This document shows, in pieces, positions 22,434-30,335 of a DNA stretch of 38,957 nucleotides. Source of the stretch: an uncultured Akkermansia sp. (GTDB taxonomy: Bacteria > Verrucomicrobiota > Verrucomicrobiia > Verrucomicrobiales > Akkermansiaceae); contig CANQYL010000007.1 in NCBI GenBank assembly GCA_947628035.1, positions 1 to 38,957 on the forward strand, in the 5' to 3' direction. The translations under genes were made by a program, and so were the position numbers. Within the stretch, counting starts at the first letter, position 1; every line of letters starts with the position of its first letter. Under the pieces are notes generated by a model, which saw nothing but the letters and a program-made list of their open reading frames with translations, ran no database searches and was not told the origin of the DNA.

Positions 22434-23534
22434 ATGCGGCACTTGCTTCTCGCCTTTTTCCTCTGCATCGGCTTGCTGCTCTCCGCGGCTTGCCCCGCCT
22501 CGGCTTGGGAGGGAAAATGGCAGGTAGATTCCTTCAACGGGGTTGACTACGTCCACCTCAGTGACGTCTGGAAATTCTACGGCTTTTCCCCCAAACAGGG
22601 AAAACCGGGTTGCGTCTCGTTCGGCGCCGGGAACCGAGTCGTCTCCGTCCGCCCCTCCAAACAGGATTTTTACGTCAACAACTTTCGCTACATCCTTTCC
22701 TACCCCGTGCTGCAGAGCAACGGTCGCCTCTATATCTCTGCCATCGACATGAGCAAACTTGTCGATCCCGTGTTGCGTCCGCGCCTCTCCAAATCCGGTC
22801 GGATCACCACGGTTGTCCTGGACCCCGGGCACGGCGGACACGACGCAGGGGCGGTGAGTCCGTACGCTCGCGAAAAGGACTGTAATCTGGCGCTTGCTCT
22901 CAAGGTACGCGATAAGTTGAAGAAAGCCGGCTTCAAGGTTGTCATGACCCGCGACCGTGACTTCTTCCTCACCCTCGGGGATCGCGTGGCCATCGCCAAC
23001 CGCACCCCGGAATCCATCTTCGTGAGCATCCACCACAACTCCGGTCGCAGCGCCGCATCCGGCATCGAAACTTTCACTCTGGCCCCCCACGGCACCACCT
23101 CCCCGTTCGCCCGCACCCGACGAACAGAAGATCTCGCGGGCAACAATCAGGACAGCGAAAATATAGCCCTCGCCACAGCAGTCCACAGCTACTCCATCAA
23201 GAAAACGAACGCCATCGACCGCGGCATCCAACGCGCCCGCTTCTCCGTACTCTGCACCATCAAACGCCCGGCTATTCTTTTTGAAGGAGGTTTCGTAACC
23301 AATCCGCAAGAAGGCGCCAAAATCGCCTCCTCTGCTTACCAAAACCTCCTCGCTCAATGTATCTGCGACGGCATCCTTCGCTATACCTTCAACACACGCC
23401 CTACCTCCGCCCCCGTGCGACACTCCGGCAGCGGCTCCACCAGAGCCGGTACGACTGCCGGAACGCCACGCGCCGGGTTCAGTCGCTCGAGCGATGGCGC
23501 TATCATCACCTACCCCTCCCGTTACTCGAAATAG
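22434..23534 (+). CDS. N-acetylmuramoyl-L-alanine amidase (Amidase_3), first of a tandem pair
   Basis: Zinc enzyme that cuts the bond between N-acetylmuramic acid and the stem peptide, used in septum splitting and wall turnover. The 366-residue product has a signal peptide ending SAACPASA, an N-terminal beta-rich domain (about 25-125, copper-amine-oxidase-N/AMIN-like), then the Amidase_3 domain. Zinc ligands are His in DPGHGG, Glu in REKDCNLAL and His in SIHHNS, with catalytic Glu in LFEGGFVTN. The C-terminal about 45 residues are Ser/Thr/Gly-rich. It is followed without a gap by a second amidase. A TTGCCA lies upstream but no good -10. Confidence 0.88.
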   Translation: MRHLLLAFFLCIGLLLSAACPASAWEGKWQVDSFNGVDYVHLSDVWKFYGFSPKQGKPGCVSFGAGNRVVSVRPSKQDFYVNNFRYILSYPVLQSNGRLYISAIDMSKLVDPVLRPRLSKSGRITTVVLDPGHGGHDAGAVSPYAREKDCNLALALKVRDKLKKAGFKVVMTRDRDFFLTLGDRVAIANRTPESIFVSIHHNSGRSAASGIETFTLAPHGTTSPFARTRRTEDLAGNNQDSENIALATAVHSYSIKKTNAIDRGIQRARFSVLCTIKRPAILFEGGFVTNPQEGAKIASSAYQNLLAQCICDGILRYTFNTRPTSAPVRHSGSGSTRAGTTAGTPRAGFSRSSDGAIITYPSRYSK

Positions 23535-24659
23535 ATGATGTTCCCCTTCTCCCGCCATCTCTCGCTTCTGTTCGCCCTGCTTATCCCCCTTTGCCCGGCT
23601 CAAGATGAAGCGGCTCCTTCCCAGGCGGCTGCCTGGGCTCCCGCCACCATGGTTCGCGATGTCCCCTACCAATCCGTCAACGAATTGCGCAATTTTTACA
23701 AACTCGACACCGTCGCGCGCGCCTCACGCAAGGGCGCCCTCGCCATGGGCAACTCCGACATCTCGCTTGAACTCGGTCCCGGTCCCCTTTCCATGCGCCT
23801 CGGCGGTATTCCCCTCGCCTTAGCTCACCCCCTCGCCCGCGACACCAAAGGCAACCTTCTGCTCTCACGCTCCGATTGGGTCATGTGGCTGGATCCCATT
23901 CTGCGACCCACCTACATCCAAAAGCGGGAAGTCATCTCCACCGTCGTCATCGACGCCGGTCATGGCGGACGCGACACCGGCGCCTCTTTTGACGGCACCT
24001 CGGAAAAACAGGTTGTCCTTCTCGTGGCGCAAGCCCTCAAACAACAACTCGAAACAATCGGGCTGCGTGTCGTACTCACCCGCGACTCCGACATCTTTGT
24101 CTCCGACCAACAACGAGTGGACGCCACGGCAGATATGCAGCAGGCTGTTTTCCTCAGTCTTCATGTCAACAGCGCCGATCCCAATGCCTGCGGACCTGAA
24201 GTCTATCGGCTCGCTCCTCCTCGCGATGCCCATCACCCCGCTCCCGGCAACGGAGAAAATGCCCGCAACGCCGCGCTGGCTTACGCCGTGGAGAGCGCAT
24301 TGAGCAGTGTGGCGGGACGCGTAAGCGCCGGTTGCTGCTACGCGCACTACACCTTGTTGAGCTCTCTGCGCATCCCGGCCGTGTGGGTCGAGCTCGGCTA
24401 CGCAACAAATGACCGCGAGGGCAAATTGCTCAACTCCCCGGAGTACCGAGAAAAATTAGCACAAGCCATTGCCCGCGGGGTAGCTACTTTTGCTCGAGCC
24501 ACTAATCCCCAAACCAAACTGACCGTCACTCAAGCCCCCAAGGTCACCAAACCTGCAACGCCTCCATCGACTCCCCGCAACGAGACGAAAGGTGCGTCCC
24601 GCGCGTCCGACTCCAACCGAAACAACCGCTCGCGCTCCCGACGCAGGAGGAGGAATTGA
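23535..24659 (+). CDS. N-acetylmuramoyl-L-alanine amidase (Amidase_3), second of the pair
   Basis: A 374-residue paralogue of the preceding gene: signal peptide ending in LCPAQ, N-terminal domain (about 40-130) and Amidase_3 domain with His in DAGHGG, Glu in TSEKQVVLL, His in SLHVNS and Glu in VELGYATND. The catalytic set is complete. It differs by a highly basic C-terminal tail (NRNNRSRSRRRRRN), which could bind acidic wall polymers or nucleic acid. The ATG follows the previous stop directly (TAG ATG ATG). A tandem pair suggests divided labour, for example septal versus lateral wall. Convergent with metK. Confidence 0.87.
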   Translation: MMFPFSRHLSLLFALLIPLCPAQDEAAPSQAAAWAPATMVRDVPYQSVNELRNFYKLDTVARASRKGALAMGNSDISLELGPGPLSMRLGGIPLALAHPLARDTKGNLLLSRSDWVMWLDPILRPTYIQKREVISTVVIDAGHGGRDTGASFDGTSEKQVVLLVAQALKQQLETIGLRVVLTRDSDIFVSDQQRVDATADMQQAVFLSLHVNSADPNACGPEVYRLAPPRDAHHPAPGNGENARNAALAYAVESALSSVAGRVSAGCCYAHYTLLSSLRIPAVWVELGYATNDREGKLLNSPEYREKLAQAIARGVATFARATNPQTKLTVTQAPKVTKPATPPSTPRNETKGASRASDSNRNNRSRSRRRRRN

Positions 24660-24707
24660 CCCCATTTGAGGAACGAACTCCGCGGTTTTCCCGACCGCTG
24701 CCTCCGA

Positions 24708-25880
24708 CTACTTGAGCGCCTCCAGCCTCTCCGGGTCGAGTTTCTCCCAAGGCAAATCGGGCTTGGTAAAATGCCCGTAGTTCGTGGAATGCCGGAAGAT
24801 AGGACGCCGCAATCCCAACACAGCTTCCATATCCGCGGGTTTGAAGGAAAAGATTTCCTTCACGCGCCGGATAATTTCCTCCTCGCTCACACGCGCCGTT
24901 CCAAAGGTGTCCACATCAATCATGATCGACACCGGAGACGCCTTGCCGATGGCGTAGGCCACCTGCAATTCACAGCGGTTCGCCAGCCCCGCCGCCACGA
25001 CGTGTTTCGCCACCCAACGGCACATATACGCCCCACTGCGATCCACCTTGCTGCAATCCTTCCCGGAAAATGCCCCGCCGCCGTGCCTCCCCATGCCGCC
25101 GTACGTGTCCACGATGATCTTCCGACCGGTGAGACCGGAATCTCCATGCGGTCCCCCGATCACGAAGCGCCCTGTCGGGTTGATGTAGAACTCCGTCTCA
25201 TCGCGAAGAAGCGAATCCGGCAGCACTCGCCGCACCAGCCCCGTACAATACTGACGTATCTCCGGGAGGCTCACCTCCTCCGTGTGTTGCGTGCTCAACA
25301 CGACGTTGACGATGCGAGCGGGGCGTCCATCCGGTCCGTACTCCACGGCTACCTGGCTCTTGCTATCCGGTCTCAGCCAAGGGACTTCTCCCGCGTGCCT
25401 TGCCCCGGCGAGCTCCCTCATGATGCGGTGGGCGTACATGATGGGCGCAGGCATGAGTTCAGGCGTTTCATCGGAGGCAAAGCCAAACATGATTCCCTGA
25501 TCTCCGGCTCCCTGTTCCGCCCCGTCCTTACCCTCCGCTGCTCGCGCATCCACTCCCTGCGCGATATCCGGACTCTGCTCCGACAAGAAATTGAGCACTT
25601 CTACCCGTTCGGCATTGAAGATCTCATCGTCCTCGGCTGTGCGATATCCGATCTCTCGTATGGTGTTGCGCACGATCGCCTCGTAGTCAACCTTCGCCCT
25701 CGTGGTAATTTCTCCCGCAAGCACCACGTGGTCGTCCTTCACCAGTGTCTCACAGGCAACCCTGCTGTCACTGTCCTGCTCCAAACAGGCGTCCAAGATG
25801 CTGTCCGATATCAGATCCGCCACCTTGTCCGGGTGCCCCTCACCAACGGATTCCGAAGTAAATAAATGTGGTGTCTTCAT
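24708..25880 (-). CDS. metK: S-adenosylmethionine synthetase
   Basis: Forms S-adenosylmethionine from methionine and ATP, the main methyl donor. The 390-residue cytosolic enzyme has the canonical N-terminus [17 protein letters not shown], the ATP-binding hexapeptide-like [10 protein letters not shown], and the P-loop-like [16 protein letters not shown] with [11 protein letters not shown]. All three repeated domains are present. The ATG at 25880 gives [11 protein letters not shown], as in relatives; an ATG three codons upstream is also in frame. A GAGACT 12 nt upstream of the chosen ATG could be a weak -10 like that of rnz, but no convincing -35 is present. No SAM riboswitch is visible upstream. 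Confidence 0.95.
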   Translation of the reverse strand: MKTPHLFTSESVGEGHPDKVADLISDSILDACLEQDSDSRVACETLVKDDHVVLAGEITTRAKVDYEAIVRNTIREIGYRTAEDDEIFNAERVEVLNFLSEQSPDIAQGVDARAAEGKDGAEQGAGDQGIMFGFASDETPELMPAPIMYAHRIMRELAGARHAGEVPWLRPDSKSQVAVEYGPDGRPARIVNVVLSTQHTEEVSLPEIRQYCTGLVRRVLPDSLLRDETEFYINPTGRFVIGGPHGDSGLTGRKIIVDTYGGMGRHGGGAFSGKDCSKVDRSGAYMCRWVAKHVVAAGLANRCELQVAYAIGKASPVSIMIDVDTFGTARVSEEEIIRRVKEIFSFKPADMEAVLGLRRPIFRHSTNYGHFTKPDLPWEKLDPERLEALK

Positions 25881-26025
25881 GGTAAACATTGCAGTCTCTC
25901 AGGCGGTACACCGGGGAAATCGCCATCTTTCGCCGGGCTCTCCTCGGATACACTCTCGTCCCCCCGCTTATACCACACTTTAAGCAACCCTGCAAGCCAA
26001 AGCAGTGGGGCAACCGCAAGCGGTC

Positions 26026-26124
26026 CACACCCGTCCCAAGAAAAACGCGCTTCCAACAGGCGGCCACCGGTGGGCGGGGGCACCGGAGGTGCCTATTTAC
26101 GAATTACGAATTACGATTTACGAT
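26026..26124. repeat. Dispersed intergenic repeat, copy C (partial)
   Basis: The conserved block CCGTCCCAAGAAAAACGCG is followed by CCAACAGGCGG (ending 26063), as in copies A and B. After a G/C-rich section come four perfect heptamers TTACGAA, TTACGAA, TTACGAT, TTACGAT (26097-26124), the reverse complement of the TCGTAAA/TCGTAAT units of copy A. It also shares GGGGCAACCGCA (26007-26018) with copy B. It lies between two minus-strand genes. Confidence 0.75.
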
Positions 26125-26171
26125 GTCAGGGAATTTGCGCGCCGGGGGTGTGCTCTGCGGGAGTTTTCCGC

Positions 26172-27203
26172 TTACTGCATATCCAGTTCACCCACCTGAG
26201 AAAAGAGGGAGAGACCGGAGGGAATTTTATCGACGTCCTCGCGGATGCAGGCAAGTGCAGCGGTGGCAATGAGCGCCGCTTTGTTGGTGTGCTCCGGAGC
26301 CGTACGCAGCATGTGATGGAACATATCCCACCAGAGGGTGAGTTCATTACGGAAAAATTGAGCCTGTATGGCAAAGCTGCGTACCCCCCCCCCGTATAGT
26401 GATGCTTCCTCATTTTTGGTGAGGTTGCAGGTGTCCTCATCTGTAAAGAGACCCGTGCGTTCGTGGAGACGGTGCATGGATTCGACGAGCTCGTAGTTGT
26501 ACGGGTTTTTGCGCAATTGGATGGCGAGATTGATGAGGTCGCGTCGGGAAGGATAGCGGCGCGGCACGGGGTCGTTCACGATCGCGATGACTCGTTCCGG
26601 GTACTTGAGGCGCGTGTAAATAGAGGGAAGCACGGCATCCCGCGGGTGCAGAACCACCTGTGTGTACTTCTCGCAAAGTGTTCCGTAGGTTTCTGCCGTC
26701 CGCTTGTCATTGCTCATGATAAGCCGATTCGGGTGGCAAATGATGGTGAGTTTGGGGAATTTGCGACGCAGAAGTTCCGCCAGAGAATCATCAGCCACGA
26801 CCACTCCATTGCGACCTGTCGGGTTGTTTGCTTTTTTCGTGAGTTCCTGCACCAGCCATAGTCCAAAGGCATCCTCCCGATTTTCCGGGCTGATGGATGG
26901 ATTGTCGAAAACCAGCAACAGCCCCACCCTCGCCTCCGCGTAACTGGAGATGATGCTCGCGCAGGCGCGCGGACTCATCGGCGCACGCGGCTCAAGCATG
27001 TCCAGCGACCACGGGCACGGAGGCGCTCCGGCCACCCGCGCTATGCGCCGCGGCTTGAAGAAGGAGGCCAGGTAATTGACCAGCACCAGCAGATGCACAT
27101 CAAAGCGAAAGGCCCCACCCACAATCCAACTCGCCTGTGGCAAGTGGTCACGGATGAAGTAGTCGATCTCCACTCCGGGAGCTTTGGTTGTCTCTTCGCT
27201 CAT
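26172..27203 (-). CDS. U32-peptidase-like paralogue lacking the cysteine pair
   Basis: A 343-residue cytosolic protein paralogous to the next upstream gene. Shared landmarks are an N-terminal strand set, a PxGRNGVVVADDSL segment (RNGVIIGSDLL in the partner), ICHPNRLIMSN, YTQVVLHPRDAVL (YDEVMVHPDDVL) and IVNDPVPRRYPSRRDL near 208-223. The last aligns with LINEYCIRHCPLRGYHY of the partner, but both cysteines are lost (Cys202 to Val213, Cys206 to Tyr217). The fold is probably the same TIM-barrel-like one as in peptidase U32/UbiU-V relatives. Its start overlaps the partner's stop by 4 bp, so they are coupled. Without the cysteines it likely serves as a non-catalytic subunit (inference). Confidence 0.55.
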   Translation of the reverse strand: MSEETTKAPGVEIDYFIRDHLPQASWIVGGAFRFDVHLLVLVNYLASFFKPRRIARVAGAPPCPWSLDMLEPRAPMSPRACASIISSYAEARVGLLLVFDNPSISPENREDAFGLWLVQELTKKANNPTGRNGVVVADDSLAELLRRKFPKLTIICHPNRLIMSNDKRTAETYGTLCEKYTQVVLHPRDAVLPSIYTRLKYPERVIAIVNDPVPRRYPSRRDLINLAIQLRKNPYNYELVESMHRLHERTGLFTDEDTCNLTKNEEASLYGGGVRSFAIQAQFFRNELTLWWDMFHHMLRTAPEHTNKAALIATAALACIREDVDKIPSGLSLFSQVGELDMQ

Positions 27204-28168
27204 GACGGTATGGGCGCCCGTAGTGATTCAAAGAACCTCTGGGCTATGGTTTCCATGCGGTTTTCATCCGCTGCATCATTGCGCAGCGTCAGTCGGATCA
27301 AATCGAAGAGGATGGAGGAGGCATTCGAGTGACCTCTCCCCTGGAGCTTGAAATGCCGGAACCCCATGTCGTAGAGATGCTTGATTTCCGGCGTGGTGAG
27401 CGCAAGCACACCGTGCTTCTCGCTCGTGAGCATCACGTCCAACTCCCGACACCCGTTGCTCGCCTGTCTCTTGTCGAACTCGCGCCCGTCGTACCCAAGA
27501 AAGTTCAGGGCATTCTCGGAGAGCGATTTGTAGTGGTACCCGCGCAGCGGACAATGCCGGATGCAATACTCATTGATCAAAAGAATGTAACGCTCTCTCT
27601 CCGTCAACTGTTCCAGCAATTCGTCATTCAGGACATCATCCGGGTGCACCATCACCTCGTCATACTTCTCCGCCAGCTCCCGATACGCGTCCATCTTCCC
27701 CTTCCCTCCCTTTTGAACGATATTGAGAATGCTGGAAATGCAACGCAGCTCCGGGTACTTCTCACGGATGTGGGACAAAAGAAGATCCGACCCGATGATC
27801 ACTCCATTGCGTTTGGTCGGGTTATGTCTCGTGAAGAACTTGCACAACGCATTGCAGAGAGCATCGCTCAAATGCTCCTCCGAAAGAAGAATATTGGAAA
27901 AAGTGAGATACACAGCTACACCTCGCTTCTCATACTCCAGCCCGGCGGCACGCAACTCCTCCGCATCCCTCAACAATGTCTTGAGAACCCGCCCGCTGTT
28001 CCATGTGCATAGCGGCGCCCCGTGCACCATGTGAAACGGCTCAAAACCTAGGCGCGTCTTGCAGAAATCAAAGAAAGCCAGCAGCTCGCGGTCATTCACG
28101 AACGCGCCCGACACATCCCAATCCGCCCCGGGCCAATTAGGATTACTGTACTTGCTACCTCCTCCCAT
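27200..28168 (-). CDS. U32-peptidase-like protein with CxxxCP motif
   Basis: A 322-residue cytosolic protein I can place only by pattern. The run of alternating strands and helices, the RNGVIIGSDLL and YDEVMVHPDDVL segments, and the INEYCIRHCPLRGYHY motif (Cys202, Cys206) resemble U32-type TIM-barrel proteins, several of which (UbiU/UbiV, RlhA, TrhP) carry cysteine-bound iron-sulfur clusters and hydroxylate RNA or quinones. Further cysteines (CISS, NGCREL) could complete a cluster. Substrate unknown; a homologous, cysteine-less protein is encoded directly behind. It has a very good promoter and a predicted leader of about 5 nt. It is divergent from lepA. Confidence 0.55.
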   Translation of the reverse strand: MGGGSKYSNPNWPGADWDVSGAFVNDRELLAFFDFCKTRLGFEPFHMVHGAPLCTWNSGRVLKTLLRDAEELRAAGLEYEKRGVAVYLTFSNILLSEEHLSDALCNALCKFFTRHNPTKRNGVIIGSDLLLSHIREKYPELRCISSILNIVQKGGKGKMDAYRELAEKYDEVMVHPDDVLNDELLEQLTERERYILLINEYCIRHCPLRGYHYKSLSENALNFLGYDGREFDKRQASNGCRELDVMLTSEKHGVLALTTPEIKHLYDMGFRHFKLQGRGHSNASSILFDLIRLTLRNDAADENRMETIAQRFFESLRAPIPS

Positions 28169-28180
28169 TGTGCATCTTAA

Positions 28181-28209
28181 AGTTTAGCTCCCCTCTCATC
28201 TTTTGTCAA
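28181..28209 (-). promoter_or_regulatory. Promoter of the U32-like pair
   Basis: Minus strand TTGACA (28209-28204), 17 bp, TAAACT (28186-28181). The -10 ends 12 nt before the ATG at 28168, giving a leader of roughly 5 nt. The GGGGAG that resembles a ribosome site is in the promoter spacer, upstream of the transcription start. Confidence 0.65.
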
Positions 28210-28330
28210 GTTACAAACACATTTATTTTCTATGTTTGTGCACTGCAAAGACCGATGCAGCTTTTTGCAACCTGTTGCCTTCCATGGTGCAACCCGATGA
28301 TTCAAGTCGAAACCATTTGATGATTCGAGC

Positions 28331-28359
28331 TTGACTCTGTGCAGCGGATGCATTATGCT
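28331..28359 (+). promoter_or_regulatory. Promoter of lepA
   Basis: TTGACT (28331-28336), 17 bp, TATGCT (28354-28359). The start codon at 28369 is 9 nt past the -10. Two GATGATTC-AG direct repeats (near 28294 and 28320, about 26 bp apart) lie just upstream and could bind a regulator. Confidence 0.6.
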
Positions 28360-28368
28360 TGCGCGCGC

Positions 28369-30174
28369 ATGGCAACAGACATCCGTCATAAGCGCAATTT
28401 CTCCATTATTGCGCATATTGACCACGGCAAGACCACCTTGTCGGACCGTCTGCTGGAGTGGACGCACACCATCGGCGAACGCGATAAGCAGGACCAACTG
28501 CTGGATGCCATGGATCTGGAGCGCGAAAAGGGAATCACCATCAAGTCGCATCCCGTGACGATGCGCTACGTGGCGAAGGACGGGGAGGAGTATGAACTCA
28601 ATCTGCTGGACACGCCGGGACACGTGGATTTTTCGTACGAGGTGTCGCGATCGCTCGCCGCGTGTGACGGCGCGCTGCTTGTCGTTGATGCCGCCCAGGG
28701 GGTGGAGGCGCAAACACTCGCCAACATGCACCTCGCCATGGACCAACGGCTCGAAATCGTACCCGTCATCAATAAAATCGACCTTCCCGGCGCCAATCTC
28801 CCCTCTGTTTATCACCAACTTGAGGAACTCATCTGCATCCCGCGTGAAGAAGCCATCCTCTGCTCTGCCAAGGCGGGCATCGGCATCGATGAGGTGCTGG
28901 AGGCCGTTGTGCAGCGCATCCCGGCGCCGAAGGAGGCGCAGGACGACAAGTTGCGCGCGCTCGTTTTTGATTCCGTGTATGATGCTTACAGGGGAGTCGT
29001 CTCCTACGTGCGGCTGATGAGTGGACGCGTCAGCCGCGGGATGAAGGTCAAACTCTTCGCGACGGACGACACCTTTGAGGTGAAAGAAGTGGGCATCTTC
29101 ACCCCCAAAATGCAGGCCACGGAGGAACTGACGACCGGCGATGTCGGTTACATCATCGCCAACATGAAGACCGCGGCCGATGTGAAGATAGGCGACACCT
29201 ACACAAACCTGCAGAACCCCTGCGCCGAACCGCTGCCGGGGTTCAAGGAGATTCGTCCCATGGTGTTTTCCGGGATTTATCCGGTGGACTCAGCGGACTA
29301 CGAGAGTCTGAAAGCCGCCATGGCGAAGCTCCAGATCAACGACGCCGCATTCACGTACGCCGGGGAGAGTTCCATCGCCTTGGGCTTTGGCTTCCGTTGC
29401 GGCTTCCTGGGATTGCTGCACATGGAGATCATCCAGGAGCGCTTGCGCCGCGAGTTCAACATGGACGTCATCTCCACCTACCCCTCCGTCATCTACGAAG
29501 TCACCAAAACCGACGGGACGGAGATGCTCGTCGATAACCCCAGCATCCTCCCTGAAACTCAGGAAATCCGCGAGATCCGTGAACCCATCGTCAAGGTGTA
29601 CGTCATGATCCCCAGCACGTATATCGGGGATATCATGCGACTCGTGATGGAGAAACGCGGAGAGGTGACCCAGACCGAAACCATCGACGACACGCGCGTG
29701 ATGCTCACTTGCCGCATCCCCATGGCGGAGATACTTGTGGACTTCAACGACAAGCTCAAGAGCTCTACCCGCGGCTACGGCTCCATGGATTACGAATACG
29801 ACGGCTACCAACCCGCCCAGCTCGTCAAGATGGACATGATGATCGCCGGCGAACCGGTCGATGCCTTTTCGATGATTGTCCACCGTGAGCGTGCAGAAGC
29901 TCAGGGTCGGGAGCTCGCCCTCAAACTCAAGGAAGTCATCCCCCGCCAGCTCTTCACAGTCGCCATCCAGGCCTGTATCGGCGGAAAAATCATCGCCCGA
30001 GAGAGCATCTCCCCCATGCGCAAAAACGTCACCGCCAAATGCTACGGTGGCGATGTCACCCGTAAACGCAAGCTCCTTGAAAAGCAAAAGGAAGGCAAAA
30101 AGCGCATGAAAGCCATCGGTCGCGTCAACATCCCCCAAGAGGCCTTCATCAACGTCCTCAAAAGCGGGGATTGA
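28369..30174 (+). CDS. lepA: Elongation factor 4 (LepA), ribosome-associated GTPase
   Basis: Translational GTPase that acts on stalled or mis-translocated ribosomes and in ribosome assembly. The 601-residue product starts MATDIRHKRNFSIIAHIDHG with G1 AHIDHGKTT (residues 15-23), DTPGHVDF (G3), NKIDLPGA (G4) and SAKAGIGI (G5). It ends with the LepA-specific C-terminal domain (RKRKLLEKQKEGKKRMKAIG, IPQEAFINVL). The frame is open 10 codons upstream, but the promoter -10 box covers that region, so the ATG at 28369 is clear and the mRNA is predicted near-leaderless. Confidence 0.96.
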   Translation: MATDIRHKRNFSIIAHIDHGKTTLSDRLLEWTHTIGERDKQDQLLDAMDLEREKGITIKSHPVTMRYVAKDGEEYELNLLDTPGHVDFSYEVSRSLAACDGALLVVDAAQGVEAQTLANMHLAMDQRLEIVPVINKIDLPGANLPSVYHQLEELICIPREEAILCSAKAGIGIDEVLEAVVQRIPAPKEAQDDKLRALVFDSVYDAYRGVVSYVRLMSGRVSRGMKVKLFATDDTFEVKEVGIFTPKMQATEELTTGDVGYIIANMKTAADVKIGDTYTNLQNPCAEPLPGFKEIRPMVFSGIYPVDSADYESLKAAMAKLQINDAAFTYAGESSIALGFGFRCGFLGLLHMEIIQERLRREFNMDVISTYPSVIYEVTKTDGTEMLVDNPSILPETQEIREIREPIVKVYVMIPSTYIGDIMRLVMEKRGEVTQTETIDDTRVMLTCRIPMAEILVDFNDKLKSSTRGYGSMDYEYDGYQPAQLVKMDMMIAGEPVDAFSMIVHRERAEAQGRELALKLKEVIPRQLFTVAIQACIGGKIIARESISPMRKNVTAKCYGGDVTRKRKLLEKQKEGKKRMKAIGRVNIPQEAFINVLKSGD

Positions 30175-30335
30175 TTTCTCAAGGCAATTCCAACAAACGG
30201 CAGGCATTGGTTCTGTCCGGAGCTGCCTGCTCCCCTCCCGAACGTCTTGGATAAAGTTCCCCGTGTGAGGAGGAGGGCGAACGGTTGGGGATATAGATTG
30301 CATTTAGAGGCGGGAAGTGGGAGAAAAGCGAGAGT

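Noticed and set aside
21819-23672. Minus-strand open frame of 617 codons over mscL and the first amidase
   Set aside because: Both genes on the plus strand have complete catalytic or channel motifs; the antisense frame is low-complexity Gly/Ala/Arg.
24666-25865. Plus-strand open frame of 399 codons over metK
   Set aside because: metK is unambiguous on the minus strand.
25881-26025. SAM riboswitch upstream of metK
   Set aside because: No recognisable SAM-I core pairing or terminator arrangement was seen between metK and repeat copy C.
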